Counted from the first letter of the stretch, positions 8,541 through 15,337 are shown. The stretch is DNA of 27,081 bases from CAZZIZ01 sp964654535 (GCA_964654535.1 CAZZIZ010000018.1:1-27081), one strand, 5' to 3'. Numbers and translations are program-made. The notes: generated by a model from the sequence alone, not told the origin.

Positions 8541-8705
8541 GGGCGTGCCCCATTCGCCTTCTGCTGCGCAAGGCTCAGGGTCGGGCTTTCGGGGCTCGCT
8601 CTGTTCTGTTTTCTTCACGCAAAACACCTCTAGCTCTGCGAGCTAAGTGTTTGTGTTCGAAAACAACAGGAGCTCAGACAAACCCCTCTATCCCTCACGC
8701 GAGAA
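8541..8705 (-). repeat. Interspersed structured intergenic element, copy B
   Basis: Read on the minus strand it has the same boundaries as copy A: CTCGCGTGAGGGATAG at the 5' end, AAAGCCCGACCC in the middle and GGGGCACGCCC at the 3' end. The apical hairpin is nearly identical to A (TTAGCTCGCAGAGCTAGA; AGCTC/GAGCT at 8632-8636/8640-8644). The flanking stems differ: GTTTTC/GAAAAC (8608-8613/8659-8664) with CTGTT/AACAG outside (8601-8605/8665-8669). One position of the upper stem is a G-U wobble on minus-strand RNA but a C-A mismatch on plus-strand RNA, supporting the assigned orientation. The spurious N-terminal extension of the FAD oxidoreductase frame begins inside it. Confidence 0.8.
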
Positions 8706-8709
8706 CCAC

Positions 8710-8752
8710 AAAAAAAACCGCATCAATGAAAATCAATGCGGTTTGTTTTTTT
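8710..8752 (-). terminator. Rho-independent terminator after gdh
   Basis: A perfect 9 bp stem AAACCGCAT (8715-8723) / ATGCGGTTT (8736-8744) is flanked by an A run (8710-8717) and a T run (8746-8752), so it can work in both directions. It lies about 18 bp past the gdh stop and is the only strong intrinsic terminator seen in the window. Confidence 0.88.
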
Positions 8753-8769
8753 ATGACACAATAAATCTA

Positions 8770-10191
8770 TTAAGGCCAGATACCCAAATTACCATAACTC
8801 ACCGCAACCTTATCAATCGCCACTTTGAAAGCTGCAGAACGCAAGTCTTTTATGGAGCTGCTCTTTTTGTACTCCGTCCTAATTGCCTCGTAAGCCCCAA
8901 TCATAGTTTCTTCCAAACCGGAGTCAACTAAATCGGCTTCTCCAGCTCCACGGACCAAAAGATCGCGCTCTTTCTTAGAAACTGACTTGCCAGTGAGCTT
9001 TTCTACAGTATTCAGCATGTTTCCGAAAGCCGACTCGTCAAAACGCTTTGCCATTCTTCCAAAGCGAACGTGAGACAAATTCTTCAACCACTCAAAGTAT
9101 GAGACCGTCACACCTCCAGCGTTGCAGTACATATCTGGTATAACCATGACGCCTTTTTTGATGAGAATTTCATCGGCTTCGGGTGTAACCGGTCCGTTGG
9201 CACCTTCGGCAATAATTTTTGCCTTTATTTTCTTAGCATTCCCAGAGTGAATCTGTTGCTCCAAAGCAGCAGGAACCAAAATGTCGCACTTCAATTCCAA
9301 GGCAGCTTTACTATTTTTGGAATGTTTAGCGCCCGGAAACTTTGAAATCGATTTATTCTTCGACTTATACTTCATCAAAGCATCAATGTCAATTCCTTTC
9401 GGATTACTAATAGCACCGTCCCATTCCGCGATGGCTATAATCTTAGCTCCAGCATCGTAGAGATTTTTTGCGCTATGCGCACCCACGTTACCAAATCCCT
9501 GTACAACTACAGTTTTGCCTTCAATGCCTGGAGTGAGGCCAAGCTTCTTCATATCGCCTTCGTGTTTCATCGCTTCGCGGATCGCGAAATAAACGCCACG
9601 TCCAGTAGCCGCTGTTCTTCCGCGAATGCCACCTTGGGTTACCGGTTTTCCTGTTACACATCCCAGAGCATCAATTTCACCTGGATTGAATGCCATATAA
9701 GTATCTAGGATCCAAGACATTTCCCTTGCACCTGTTCCATAGTCGGGTGCAGGAACATCAATGCCCGGGCCTATGAAGTTTTTCTTTATTAATTCCGTCG
9801 TATATCTTCTGGTAATTTTTTCCAAAAGTTCCGGACTGTATTTCTTCGGGCTGATAGATACACCGCCCTTTGCACCACCAAAAGGCACATCTACGATTGC
9901 ACACTTGTAAGTCATAAGTGCGGCTAAAGCCATCACTTCATCTTGATTCACCTTAGAGCTGAAACGTATTCCTCCCTTACAAGGAAGTCGGTGATGCGAA
10001 TGCTGCACACGATAGGCTTCAACTACCTCAATCTTGTTTCCAACTTTAAGCGGGAAGCGCATTCGATATACGCTGTTGCAAGCTTTTATTTGATCAAGAA
10101 GGCTTTTGGAATGTTTGGAGTTTTTGGTTGCTTTATCAAAGTAAAGCTCGACACTTTCGAAGAAAGAGTACTTAGATTTATTGCTACTCAT
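8770..10191 (-). CDS. Glu/Leu/Phe/Val dehydrogenase (glutamate dehydrogenase)
   Basis: The 473-residue enzyme interconverts glutamate and 2-oxoglutarate plus ammonia with NAD(P), linking nitrogen and carbon metabolism. The substrate domain has CKGGIRFS (71-78) and the segment around VPFGGAKGG (102-110), where Lys108 is the catalytic lysine; Lys96 in MTYK is the expected carboxylate-binding lysine. Asp149 in APDYGTG is the catalytic aspartate. The Rossmann motif QGFGNVG lies at 231-237. It is about 25-50 residues longer than typical bacterial NAD-type enzymes, through small lysine-rich insertions (for example the KSKNKSISK segment) and a C-terminal tail. It follows ccmD by 62 bp on the same strand and ends at a strong terminator, so read-through from the ccm genes is possible. 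Glutamate rather than branched-chain specificity is inferred. Confidence 0.95.
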   Translation of the reverse strand: MSSNKSKYSFFESVELYFDKATKNSKHSKSLLDQIKACNSVYRMRFPLKVGNKIEVVEAYRVQHSHHRLPCKGGIRFSSKVNQDEVMALAALMTYKCAIVDVPFGGAKGGVSISPKKYSPELLEKITRRYTTELIKKNFIGPGIDVPAPDYGTGAREMSWILDTYMAFNPGEIDALGCVTGKPVTQGGIRGRTAATGRGVYFAIREAMKHEGDMKKLGLTPGIEGKTVVVQGFGNVGAHSAKNLYDAGAKIIAIAEWDGAISNPKGIDIDALMKYKSKNKSISKFPGAKHSKNSKAALELKCDILVPAALEQQIHSGNAKKIKAKIIAEGANGPVTPEADEILIKKGVMVIPDMYCNAGGVTVSYFEWLKNLSHVRFGRMAKRFDESAFGNMLNTVEKLTGKSVSKKERDLLVRGAGEADLVDSGLEETMIGAYEAIRTEYKKSSSIKDLRSAAFKVAIDKVAVSYGNLGIWP

Positions 10192-10253
10192 AATTTTTTT
10201 AAATGACCACTAATCAAGTCACAATGTAAAATTATAATTGGGTTAAGCCGCGA

Positions 10254-10493
10254 TTATTTATGAAATTCCCGCTCTATTTTCTTAACGCGCCTTTCCAATA
10301 TCAACAAATAAATCACGATACCAACAAAGACAGAAGCAAGTAGCGCCACTACGACATAAATTTTGCCTTCTCTGCGCATAGTATCCGCCATTTCAACGCT
10401 CGGATCGCTTTGGGCGACCAGAGTTAAGGTCTGAAAAATGGCCAAGATGCAGAGCCAAAGAAATCTGTATATAGGAGATAATAGTCGCTTCAT
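10254..10493 (-). CDS. ccmD: CcmD-family small membrane protein
   Basis: The 79-residue protein has an N-terminal hydrophobic segment ending in VAQ (probable signal or first helix, residues 10-27) and a second helix at about 46-67. That helix is followed by the basic, coiled-coil-like tail LERRVKKIEREFHK, the hallmark of CcmD, which helps release haem-loaded CcmE from the CcmABC complex. The start ATG overlaps the ccmC stop (TAATG), indicating translational coupling. The assignment rests mainly on size, topology and position after ccmC. Confidence 0.82.
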   Translation of the reverse strand: MKRLLSPIYRFLWLCILAIFQTLTLVAQSDPSVEMADTMRREGKIYVVVALLASVFVGIVIYLLILERRVKKIEREFHK

Positions 10494-11170
10494 TAGTAGA
10501 GGTTTAACTTTTGATTTAGTACATCGCGCACGCGTACACCAATGCTAGCCATCCATAGCCCAAAGAATATCCATCCAAAGACGGCAGGGTAAAAAACCAT
10601 ACGCATATTGTTATCCAGGTCGTAGGCTGAGAAGCCCGGATTGCCTTCGGCACCTGGATGCAATGAGTCAGTCAGCCGTGGAACAATAAAGATTAAGGCG
10701 ATCATTGCAAAGAATGCGAAGATGTTGAAGACCGCCGAGATTCTACCTCTTTTATCCAAGTCTGGCATAGAGTTTCTTAAAACCAAATAGGCCAAGTAAA
10801 TCAACATAGCAATTGCCGCGGCATTTTGTTTTGGATCACCGTGCCACCAATCGCCCCAAGTATAATTCGCCCAAATCATTCCTGTTACCAGACCCAAGAC
10901 ACCGAAGAGAATAGAAACTTTCGCCGTTTCAACGGCAATTAGATCGTCTTTCAAATCTCCTTTTCGCAAGTAGTAAATGCTAAAAATCATTGAGATCAAC
11001 ATTAGGATAACCATTGCAAACCAAAGTGGAACGTGAAAATATTGAGAACGAATAGTCTCGTTAAGAATGGGTAGTTCGGGAACGGGAAAAAGAAAACCAG
11101 CAACTATCGAGTAGAGTATTATCACAATGGATAAATACTTCCACCAACTCGCCTTGAAAAATTTTAACAT
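10493..11170 (-). CDS. ccmC: CcmC/CcsA-family haem handling protein for cytochrome c maturation
   Basis: This 225-residue, six-helix integral membrane protein presents haem to the periplasmic side during cytochrome c maturation. The tryptophan-rich haem-handling loop is present as TWGDWWHGDPKQ (104-115), a variant of the usual WGxWWxWDxR with Asp112 kept and Lys in place of Arg. The two expected axial histidines are His46 (YFHVPLWF) and His171 (SLHPG). The gene starts 9 bp after ccmB and its stop overlaps the ccmD start, so ccmBCD form a tight operon. Confidence 0.94.
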   Translation of the reverse strand: MLKFFKASWWKYLSIVIILYSIVAGFLFPVPELPILNETIRSQYFHVPLWFAMVILMLISMIFSIYYLRKGDLKDDLIAVETAKVSILFGVLGLVTGMIWANYTWGDWWHGDPKQNAAAIAMLIYLAYLVLRNSMPDLDKRGRISAVFNIFAFFAMIALIFIVPRLTDSLHPGAEGNPGFSAYDLDNNMRMVFYPAVFGWIFFGLWMASIGVRVRDVLNQKLNLY

Positions 11171-11179
11171 AGTGATTTT

Positions 11180-11833
11180 CTAGTCTCTCCAAATATATGG
11201 AAATAACAAAAAGGATAGCGCCAAGGCGATAACATCCACCGCTACTAATGACAGAACTTTGTTGGTAAGATTCGCATCTACAGATGTGAAAAATGCAGAC
11301 TCGCTTATTTGAATCAACAGCGCTATAATAGGGATAATCACTGGAAACGAAAGAATAGGCATAAGTAGTGCGCTGTTGCCAGCTTTAGCTGCTATGGCTG
11401 CAATCAGTGTAAAGCTGATAGCAAAGCTAAAGGTCCCCAAGACCACAGCCAGCCAAAACATTTTTGGATTAACCAAGGGGTTTTTTAATAGAATCGAGTA
11501 AATCACAAAAGCCAAAACGCTCATCACCATCAATATCAGGATGTTGTAGATAATCTTGGCTAGAATAAATGACTCAGGACGAGCTAAGGTGTAGTAGTAA
11601 TAATAACGCTCACTGTTCTCCTGAATAAAACTCTTAGCTGCGGCATTTACGGAAGCGAATAGGAGGATAATCCAAAACATAGTATTCCAGGCGCGGGGCT
11701 CTATTTCTCGAAAAGCCATGTAAACCACAAAGACAGTAGAGGCAACATAAAGGAAGATACCACTCAGCGTAAACGGCTGACGCCATTCGAGTTTCAAATC
11801 CTTTTTAACTAAGTGCCAAATCTCGTTGAGCAA
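11180..11833 (-). CDS. ccmB: CcmB haem exporter subunit (ABC permease)
   Basis: The 217-residue, six-helix protein begins with an amphipathic WHLVKKDLKLEWRQP segment, typical of CcmB, the membrane partner of the CcmA ATPase in the CcmABCD haem-release complex. The ENSERYYYYYTLARPESFILAKIIYN region around residues 72-97 matches the family loop between helices 2 and 3. The start codon is TTG. ccmC follows after 9 bp. No ccmA, ccmE or ccmF is seen in the window. Confidence 0.93.
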   Translation of the reverse strand: MLNEIWHLVKKDLKLEWRQPFTLSGIFLYVASTVFVVYMAFREIEPRAWNTMFWIILLFASVNAAAKSFIQENSERYYYYYTLARPESFILAKIIYNILILMVMSVLAFVIYSILLKNPLVNPKMFWLAVVLGTFSFAISFTLIAAIAAKAGNSALLMPILSFPVIIPIIALLIQISESAFFTSVDANLTNKVLSLVAVDVIALALSFLLFPYIWRD

Positions 11834-11946
11834 ATTCTCTATTTGAAATCAAAGATGACGAAAAAACCCTATGAAAGCGAGTCTCTTACAAAGAAGAAGC
11901 ATTAAATAAGCTGTTTCAGATTAGATAGCCGCGATAGACAGCCGTA

Positions 11947-12834
11947 CTAGAAAGGGCGTTCCAGTAACTCCAGAGACAACCAGCTATCGTCGATATTACG
12001 ATAGTCCAGTTTTACAAAACCCATTTGGTCGTCGAAGTAGGCAACCAAACCAGTATCGCCCAATTCGTTCTCGCAATTGGACATAATAGCGTATGGCGAA
12101 AGAGCTCCAAAAGGAAGTCTAATAGATCGCTGTTTTACCACTTCGTAACGGCAGTTGTTCTTTAGGGTGCCATACCATTTTTTCCATTCTGGATTGCTCC
12201 AGTTATCGTGAACTGGTAAGTTAAAGTGGAAGCGTTTCCCGACCTCAATTGGCAACTGAACAAAAGGGTATGGGTTGAGCGCGAGTATTTCGAAAAAATC
12301 TTTCTTCAAAGGATGTACCCAGATGTTGGCGTCATTTTCAACCAAGCCAGTAAAAGCTTCGTTGCCGTCAGTTGGTTTACCCTGGTAGTGGTAAGTATAC
12401 TTAATTACAGTTTGGTCAAAAGCATCATCGTAAGGACCGTAGCCATCTAATACTTCCATATGTAATTCATCGACCCTTTGCCAGCGATTGCTTATGCGGT
12501 TATTAGCAGAAACCAATCGCCAATCACCTTGTCGATTCAACTCAAAGGCCTGAAGTTCGTTCTCAGAAGCTGCTCTCAATTGATACTTCCAAACCTTACC
12601 AGGTTGATAGATTAGGTTGTCGTTGTTGTAATCATTTGTGGAAGAACCCTCAGCAAGAACTTGCTCAATGGCCACGCCATTACTTTGAGCTTTTGCGTGG
12701 CTTAGCATACCCGAACTATTGACAATACCGCGTTTGGACTGTTGTCGGGAAAGGTGGGTTTGGCTATCGCTGTTAAATTGGCAGGAGGAAAATAGAACAG
12801 CAATAAGAACCAAGATGCAATTAGGAGACCGCAT
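11947..12834 (-). CDS. Putative outer-surface lipoprotein of unknown function
   Basis: The 295-residue protein begins with a lipoprotein signal peptide: a hydrophobic stretch ending in the lipobox LFSSC, so Cys18 is the likely lipidated residue. A Ser/Gln-rich linker follows (about 19-70), then a domain with many aromatic residues and alternating polar/non-polar strands, probably all-beta (about 75-295). Only two Cys follow the lipobox (in NNCRYE and SNCENE), close enough to form one disulfide. I recognise no family. The gene stands alone on the minus strand, with 113 bp to ccmB downstream and about 80 bp to the Lon-domain gene upstream. The box TATCTTTA lies only four bases before its ATG. 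Confidence 0.78.
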   Translation of the reverse strand: MRSPNCILVLIAVLFSSCQFNSDSQTHLSRQQSKRGIVNSSGMLSHAKAQSNGVAIEQVLAEGSSTNDYNNDNLIYQPGKVWKYQLRAASENELQAFELNRQGDWRLVSANNRISNRWQRVDELHMEVLDGYGPYDDAFDQTVIKYTYHYQGKPTDGNEAFTGLVENDANIWVHPLKKDFFEILALNPYPFVQLPIEVGKRFHFNLPVHDNWSNPEWKKWYGTLKNNCRYEVVKQRSIRLPFGALSPYAIMSNCENELGDTGLVAYFDDQMGFVKLDYRNIDDSWLSLELLERPF

Positions 12835-12917
12835 TGTTTAAAGATACCGATCAGCCTAAACGAATTGCTTAAACTTATCCATACTTTCGGCTATTCCTGT
12901 GTAGAACCGTTCTACAA

Positions 12918-13571
12918 TTAGGTATCGAAGTTTAAATCGCTCTCGAAATTTGTAGGGTCGAATTTTCGGAATTCTCCGTTCAATTGAATGCGCGCTTTGA
13001 GCAGGGATGACTTTTCAATAATTGGAATCAGTTTATCCAGTTGATCTAAAATCAATTGCTGTTGCTTTTTCTTATTGGTGACTTTCAAAAAGTTGTACTC
13101 TTCTTCTTTTGAAAAACCTACATAGTGTCCTAAGTCGTAAGGGTCGAAGCCCTTGAGCTCTTTGGAGACGCCAAGGTTTTTGAAAAGGATTTTTACTTTT
13201 TGTTGAATCAACTCGCTCATAGCCGCATCGGTCTCGCCAGTGGTGGTAATAAACTCAGCCGTGGCTCCACCGTAAAGCTTGCCCTCCATTCTATCTTGGT
13301 AATCGCTCAGCTTAAAAATTCGTTTGCCCTGCACGCGGATATCCATTTCACCCGAATCGTACTTTTTGAAAATATTTACGAGTTCAACTTCAGTACCGTA
13401 CTGCGAAACTTTATTGTCTATAACCACCGGAATGCCAAACGTAGTCTTGTGTCCGTAGGAATCAATAATCAACTGTTTGTACCTCGGTTCGAAGATGTGC
13501 AAGTTCACTACTTCCCCAGGAAAAACCACTATGGTTAGTGGAAATTGAGGAAGTAACAATTTTTCATTCAT
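12918..13571 (-). CDS. Lon N-terminal (LAN) substrate-binding domain protein
   Basis: This stand-alone copy of the substrate-binding domain of ATP-dependent protease Lon has no AAA+ or protease domain. The characteristic start LLPQFPLTIVVFPGEVVNLHIFEPRY is at about residues 5-30, followed by VELVNIFKKYDSGEMDIRVQGKRIF and a helical second half (about 110-217). Such proteins are common in Bacteroidota and their partner is unknown. I use the ATG at 13571 (217 aa). The longer frame to 13616 adds a stretch that lies wholly inside the upstream gene and would misplace the domain start. Its first eight bases overlap the end of the ArsC-like gene, so the two are probably translationally coupled. Confidence 0.9.
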   Translation of the reverse strand: MNEKLLLPQFPLTIVVFPGEVVNLHIFEPRYKQLIIDSYGHKTTFGIPVVIDNKVSQYGTEVELVNIFKKYDSGEMDIRVQGKRIFKLSDYQDRMEGKLYGGATAEFITTTGETDAAMSELIQQKVKILFKNLGVSKELKGFDPYDLGHYVGFSKEEEYNFLKVTNKKKQQQLILDQLDKLIPIIEKSSLLKARIQLNGEFRKFDPTNFESDLNFDT

Positions 13572-13935
13572 ACTGCAAACGTAATAAATCGGTAGCGTTC
13601 TCGCACAAGACCGCACGGTCGCCTCTTACCGCGATAGGCGCTTTTATTAAGTCCGGATTTTTAATCAATATATTTAACCAACCCTCCGCGTTAAAATCGC
13701 GACCACGAATATTCTCTTGATAATACTTCGCCGAACGATCCATCAGATCTTTAGGACGTAGATCTAATTTTTTTAAGAGATCTCTCATCAAAGTACTGGT
13801 CAGCGGCGACTTGCGAAATTCTACTTCGCGCACATGCGGGCTAACTGTGCGAGCCATAGCTAAAACCTTCTTACTTCTAGAGTGTCCTTGGTCATAGTAG
13901 ACCATAATTTCATTGGCGTGTGTCTTTACTGACAT
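13564..13935 (-). CDS. ArsC/Spx-family thioredoxin-fold protein lacking the catalytic cysteine
   Basis: The 123-residue protein fits the ArsC fold along its length: an N-terminal strand IMVYYDQGHSRSKKVL, a central helical part (LMRDLLKKLDLRPKDLMDR), and the C-terminal LIKNPDLIKAPIAV. In true arsenate reductases the first motif reads NPxCxxSR and the last INRPIVV. Here the nucleophilic Cys position is His18 and the anion-binding Arg after the Ile-Lys pair is Ala. The only cysteine is far away (AVLCENAT). Arsenate reduction is therefore unlikely; a binding or regulatory role, as for Spx-type proteins, is more plausible. It overlaps the Lon-domain gene and is divergent from the DUF899 gene. Confidence 0.85.
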   Translation of the reverse strand: MSVKTHANEIMVYYDQGHSRSKKVLAMARTVSPHVREVEFRKSPLTSTLMRDLLKKLDLRPKDLMDRSAKYYQENIRGRDFNAEGWLNILIKNPDLIKAPIAVRGDRAVLCENATDLLRLQYE

Positions 13936-13990
13936 AGCTAAGGTGTTTTGGTTATTAGAATAAGTTAGCGTTTATTTAAGCTAATATTCA

Positions 13991-14572
13991 ATGCTTAAGC
14001 AGCACATTATGAACAACGATGACCAAATTAAAGCGCTACAAGAGGAAATCGCAGCTAAATACACTGAAATCAGGGACTTGCGCCGTGCAAACGAGCCGAT
14101 TAAGTTGAAGGATTATCGCTTCAAAGATCTTAATGGTAATACAAAGTTGCTCTCGGAATTGTTCCAGGGAAAAGACGAGTTGATGCTAATTCAAAACATG
14201 GGAAAGAAATGTCCCTACTGCACCTTGTGGGCCGATGGCTTTAATGGCGTTTACCATCATCTGGAAAATAGAATGCCATTTGCTGTTGTTTCGCCAGACG
14301 ATTGGGAAACTGCCAAAGCTTTTTCCGAATCGCGGAGTTGGAAATTCAAATTGCTTTCATCGAATGGAACCGACTTCAAAAGTGACACGCATTTTGCAAA
14401 TGCACAGCACGGAACTATGCCTGGGGTAATCGTTCTCAAGAAAAAGGGCGACGAAATTTTTATGGTTTCCCGCGACTACTTCGGCCCAGGTGACCCTTAC
14501 TGCGGCGTTTGGCATCTCTACAATCTAATACCAGAAGGCGCGAACAACTGGGCGCCGAAGTTTGCTTATTAA
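13991..14572 (+). CDS. DUF899-type thioredoxin-like protein
   Basis: The 193-residue cytosolic protein has an N-terminal coiled-coil-like helix (about 8-33) followed by a thioredoxin-like fold. The sequence NMGKKCPYCTLWADGFNG contains a CPYC motif at Cys74-Cys77, and the LWADGFNG continuation is typical of DUF899 proteins. The C-terminal half (VSRDYFGPGDPYCGVWHLYNL) is also family-like. Such proteins are thought to be thiol-redox proteins, but a substrate is not established. The start could be the ATG at 13991 or the one at 14009. The 55 bp divergent gap to the ArsC-like gene suggests a shared redox or stress context. Confidence 0.85.
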   Translation: MLKQHIMNNDDQIKALQEEIAAKYTEIRDLRRANEPIKLKDYRFKDLNGNTKLLSELFQGKDELMLIQNMGKKCPYCTLWADGFNGVYHHLENRMPFAVVSPDDWETAKAFSESRSWKFKLLSSNGTDFKSDTHFANAQHGTMPGVIVLKKKGDEIFMVSRDYFGPGDPYCGVWHLYNLIPEGANNWAPKFAY

Positions 14573-14582
14573 GAAATTGGAG

Positions 14583-14697
14583 GTTGGGCTTTCGGAGCTC
14601 GCTCTGTTCTACTTGCTCCACGCATGGTCCCTTTAGCACTAGTATTGTACTGAGGACTTGACGTATGCTAACAAGAAGAGCTCAGACATCGCCCAAC
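14583..14697 (-). repeat. Interspersed structured intergenic element, partial copy C1
   Basis: On the minus strand it shares with copy B the blocks GTCTGAGCTC near its 5' end and AGAACAGAGCGAGC then CGAAAGCCC near its 3' end. It lacks the outer GAGGGATAG and GCACGCCC ends. It is bounded by its own 7 bp inverted repeat GTTGGGC (14583-14589) / GCCCAAC (14691-14697). The centre is again a hairpin (GTCC/GGAC at 14627-14630/14654-14657, AGCAC/GTACT inside) unrelated in sequence to the hairpins of A and B. It follows directly after the DUF899 gene. Confidence 0.65.
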
Positions 14698-14710
14698 GAA
14701 GCAATATAGT

Positions 14711-14825
14711 GTTGAGGAGATTTTGCCTAAAATTTCCGATGGCTGCGTTGAAAACGCTCGCCGTAGCTTTGGCCAAGTCTGTGCTTTTCGCCTTGCCCTA
14801 GAAAATTTTCCCTCAAAATCTTCTT
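14711..14825. repeat. Second hairpin-type repeat block between copies C1 and C2
   Basis: Imperfect terminal inverted arms, AGATTTTG plus AAAATTT (14718-14735) and AAAATTTT plus CAAAATCT (14802-14821), enclose a GC-richer core. The core contains the small hairpin GCGTTGAAAACGC and the paired GGC/GCC segments around 14741-14793. It shares no sequence with the A/B/C elements. No frame through it looks protein-coding. Confidence 0.5.
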
Positions 14826-14860
14826 CTGACCTAATCTTCCTTCATTGGTCTGGCCTCTAT

Positions 14861-15069
14861 TCCTCACGCAGCTAATCGCGAGAAGGATAGGAGGTATGCG
14901 ACCTAAGGGAGCAGTCTCTTTTGTGCTGCCCGTATTTGCTTACCGCCCTAGCGGTAGAAGCAAGTGCGTTGGCAGCTCAAGAAAGAGACCGGAGCGAACG
15001 CGGAGTACCGGATAGCCTGGTCACTTATGTAGCGCGGGCTTGAAGTAAGGCCGATAAGGGACTCGCCCA
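14861..15069 (+). repeat. Interspersed structured intergenic element, copy C2
   Basis: It is oriented like copy A and keeps A's blocks: GGATAG, TGCGACC, GGAGCAGTCTC, GAGACCGGAGCG, CGGAGTACCGGATAGCC and a final GGGACTCGCCC. Pairings: GTCTCTTT/AAAGAGAC (14914-14921/14982-14989), GCTGCC/GGCAGC (14925-14930/14971-14976), TTGCTT/AAGCAA (14936-14941/14958-14963) and ACCGC/GCGGT (14942-14946/14951-14955). Compared with A, the first stem carries a compensatory C-G to U-A change and the apical stem is completely different yet still pairs. Confidence 0.8.
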
Positions 15070-15337
15070 GCAGTTAGCGGCATTCTTGGCTTAAATAGCC
15101 AGAATTCGGACACCGGGTTTGTCAAATTTATGCAACATAAACTTATCTTAGGGTGTGATACATTTTCTATCATTCAGGTGAGTAGCCTAATTCGATCCGA
15201 ATACCGTATGATGTTTTTCTATGACCCAAGTACCATTTCCTATAAAGAACTTTAATAAACAATTATTAGTCCTAGAAAAAGTGCAATCGGTCGACCAAAT
15301 TTCGCTGCGGCCTAAGGGCTAAAAAAACACACTACTT
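15070..15337 (+). other. Upstream region of the 1117-aa T9SS protein gene; one hairpin, otherwise nothing recognised
   Basis: This is the last part of the 765 bp gap 14573-15337. A hairpin TGGCT/AGCCA (15087-15091/15097-15101), extended by ATTC/GAAT, sits at 15082-15105 beside the end of copy C2. The remaining 230 bp is AT-rich with no credible gene. It must hold the promoter for the downstream gene, but no good TTTG-19-TAnnTTTG pair was found; TACATTTT near 15157 is a one-mismatch -7 box. Confidence 0.4.

Noticed and set aside
8409..8627. N-terminal extension of the FAD oxidoreductase to an ATG at 8627
   Set aside because: It is translated hairpin repeat and part of element B; the FAD-binding motif must lie close to the N-terminus.
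8647..8931. Plus-strand open frame of 94 codons
   Set aside because: It crosses element B, the gdh terminator and the antisense of gdh, and has no protein-like features.
13200..13538. Plus-strand frame of 112 codons
   Set aside because: Antisense shadow of the Lon-domain gene, which has a clear domain match.
13572..13616. Longer start for the Lon-domain protein
   Set aside because: The added residues lie wholly inside the ArsC-like gene; the domain consensus begins right after the ATG at 13571.
13564..13935. Annotation as arsenate reductase
   Set aside because: The catalytic Cys and an anion-binding Arg are replaced, so only the fold can be claimed.
14573..15069. Insertion sequence, CRISPR array or tRNA cluster
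   Set aside because: No transposase frame, no regular direct repeats with spacers, and no cloverleaf; the repeats are inverted and hairpin-based.
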